Assembly (NCBI GenBank): GCA_037389465.1
Contig: JAZARR010000200.1
Coordinates: 4,533,501-4,597,500, forward strand
Source of the DNA: Baylisascaris procyonis
Lineage: Eukaryota > Nematoda > Chromadorea > Rhabditida > Ascarididae
DNA length: 64,000 nucleotides
Direction: 5' to 3'
The notes beneath the pieces are model-generated. The model was not told the origin of the DNA, did no database searches, and saw only the letters and a program-made list of their open reading frames with translations. Each line of letters opens with the position of its first letter. Position 1 is the stretch's first letter. Positions 63,821 to 64,000 of this stretch are shown here, in pieces. The position numbers were made by a program, and so were the translations under genes.

Positions 63821-64000
63821 CACCCCCCAACAGCTCTAATTTGGATAAGGGCTATATGGGATGATTTTCCAAGTAAGACTCGGACAGCCCCTCTCCGCTA
63901 TCCCCTCCCCCCCCTCCCCCCAAATATCAAAATAAGACGCAAATGGCCCGCAAAGATTCTACCTAAAATCAGACCACAAGCTATGTGCACGCTATAAATA
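63821..64000. other. right edge, possible 5' flank of the autophagy-receptor gene
   Basis: Contains C-rich runs (about 63826-63832 and 63901-63920). If the start codon at 63820 is right, this is its 5' UTR or promoter; otherwise it is an intron and more exons lie off the edge. Confidence 0.4.

Noticed and set aside
1..64000. CRISPR arrays, bacterial operons, rRNA and tRNA genes.
   Set aside because: The repeats seen are microsatellites, minisatellites and transposons; no rRNA block or complete tRNA cloverleaf was noticed by eye. A tRNA scan would be needed to exclude a missed tRNA.

Overview
The window looks like nuclear DNA from a nematode. It is AT-rich, with many T-rich introns bounded by GT...(T/C)TTCAG, compact exons, and proteins that align by eye with conserved animal families. 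Spirurid or filarial nematodes fit the base composition and intron style, but the species cannot be named from sequence alone. All gene models below were assembled by hand from splice sites, reading-frame phase and remembered family motifs. No database search was run.

Layout, left to right. (1) 1664-20537 (+): a phospholipase D (PLD1/PLD2 class) running from the PH domain to the C-terminus in 18 exons, with both HKD motifs; its 5' exons lie off the left edge. One of its introns holds a decayed, 5'-truncated non-LTR retrotransposon (about 8690-11700). (2) 20538-31837: a gene-poor stretch with an 879-bp foldback (long inverted repeat) element at 23544-24422 and a complete-ended LTR retrotransposon at 25195-28207. 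The LTR element has identical 483-bp LTRs and a 5-bp target duplication. It keeps gag and protease but has lost most of reverse transcriptase plus RNase H and integrase. (3) 31838-37622 (+): PRRC1-like protein, 6 exons, 370 aa. (4) about 40936-45732 (+): FCF1/UTP24, a PIN-domain ribosome-biogenesis nuclease, 197 aa. (5) 48062-55644 (+): a single-minded-type bHLH-PAS transcription factor, 7 exons, 362 aa. (6) 58211-63820 (-): an NBR1/p62-type selective autophagy receptor, 7 exons, 716 aa, with PB1, a degenerate ZZ-like patch, an FW domain and a C-terminal LIR, but no visible UBA domain.

The host genes do not form an evident pathway or operon; each is separated from the next by 2-11 kb. The first four are co-oriented. 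The last is convergent with the bHLH-PAS gene, so 55645-58210 is a shared 3' region. Every model has an intact frame through all joins, and the summed exon lengths are exact multiples of three. Mobile DNA is visibly richer in G+C than its host. Remaining space is AT-rich intron or intergenic DNA with TA microsatellites, G- or C-runs and a few short palindromes.
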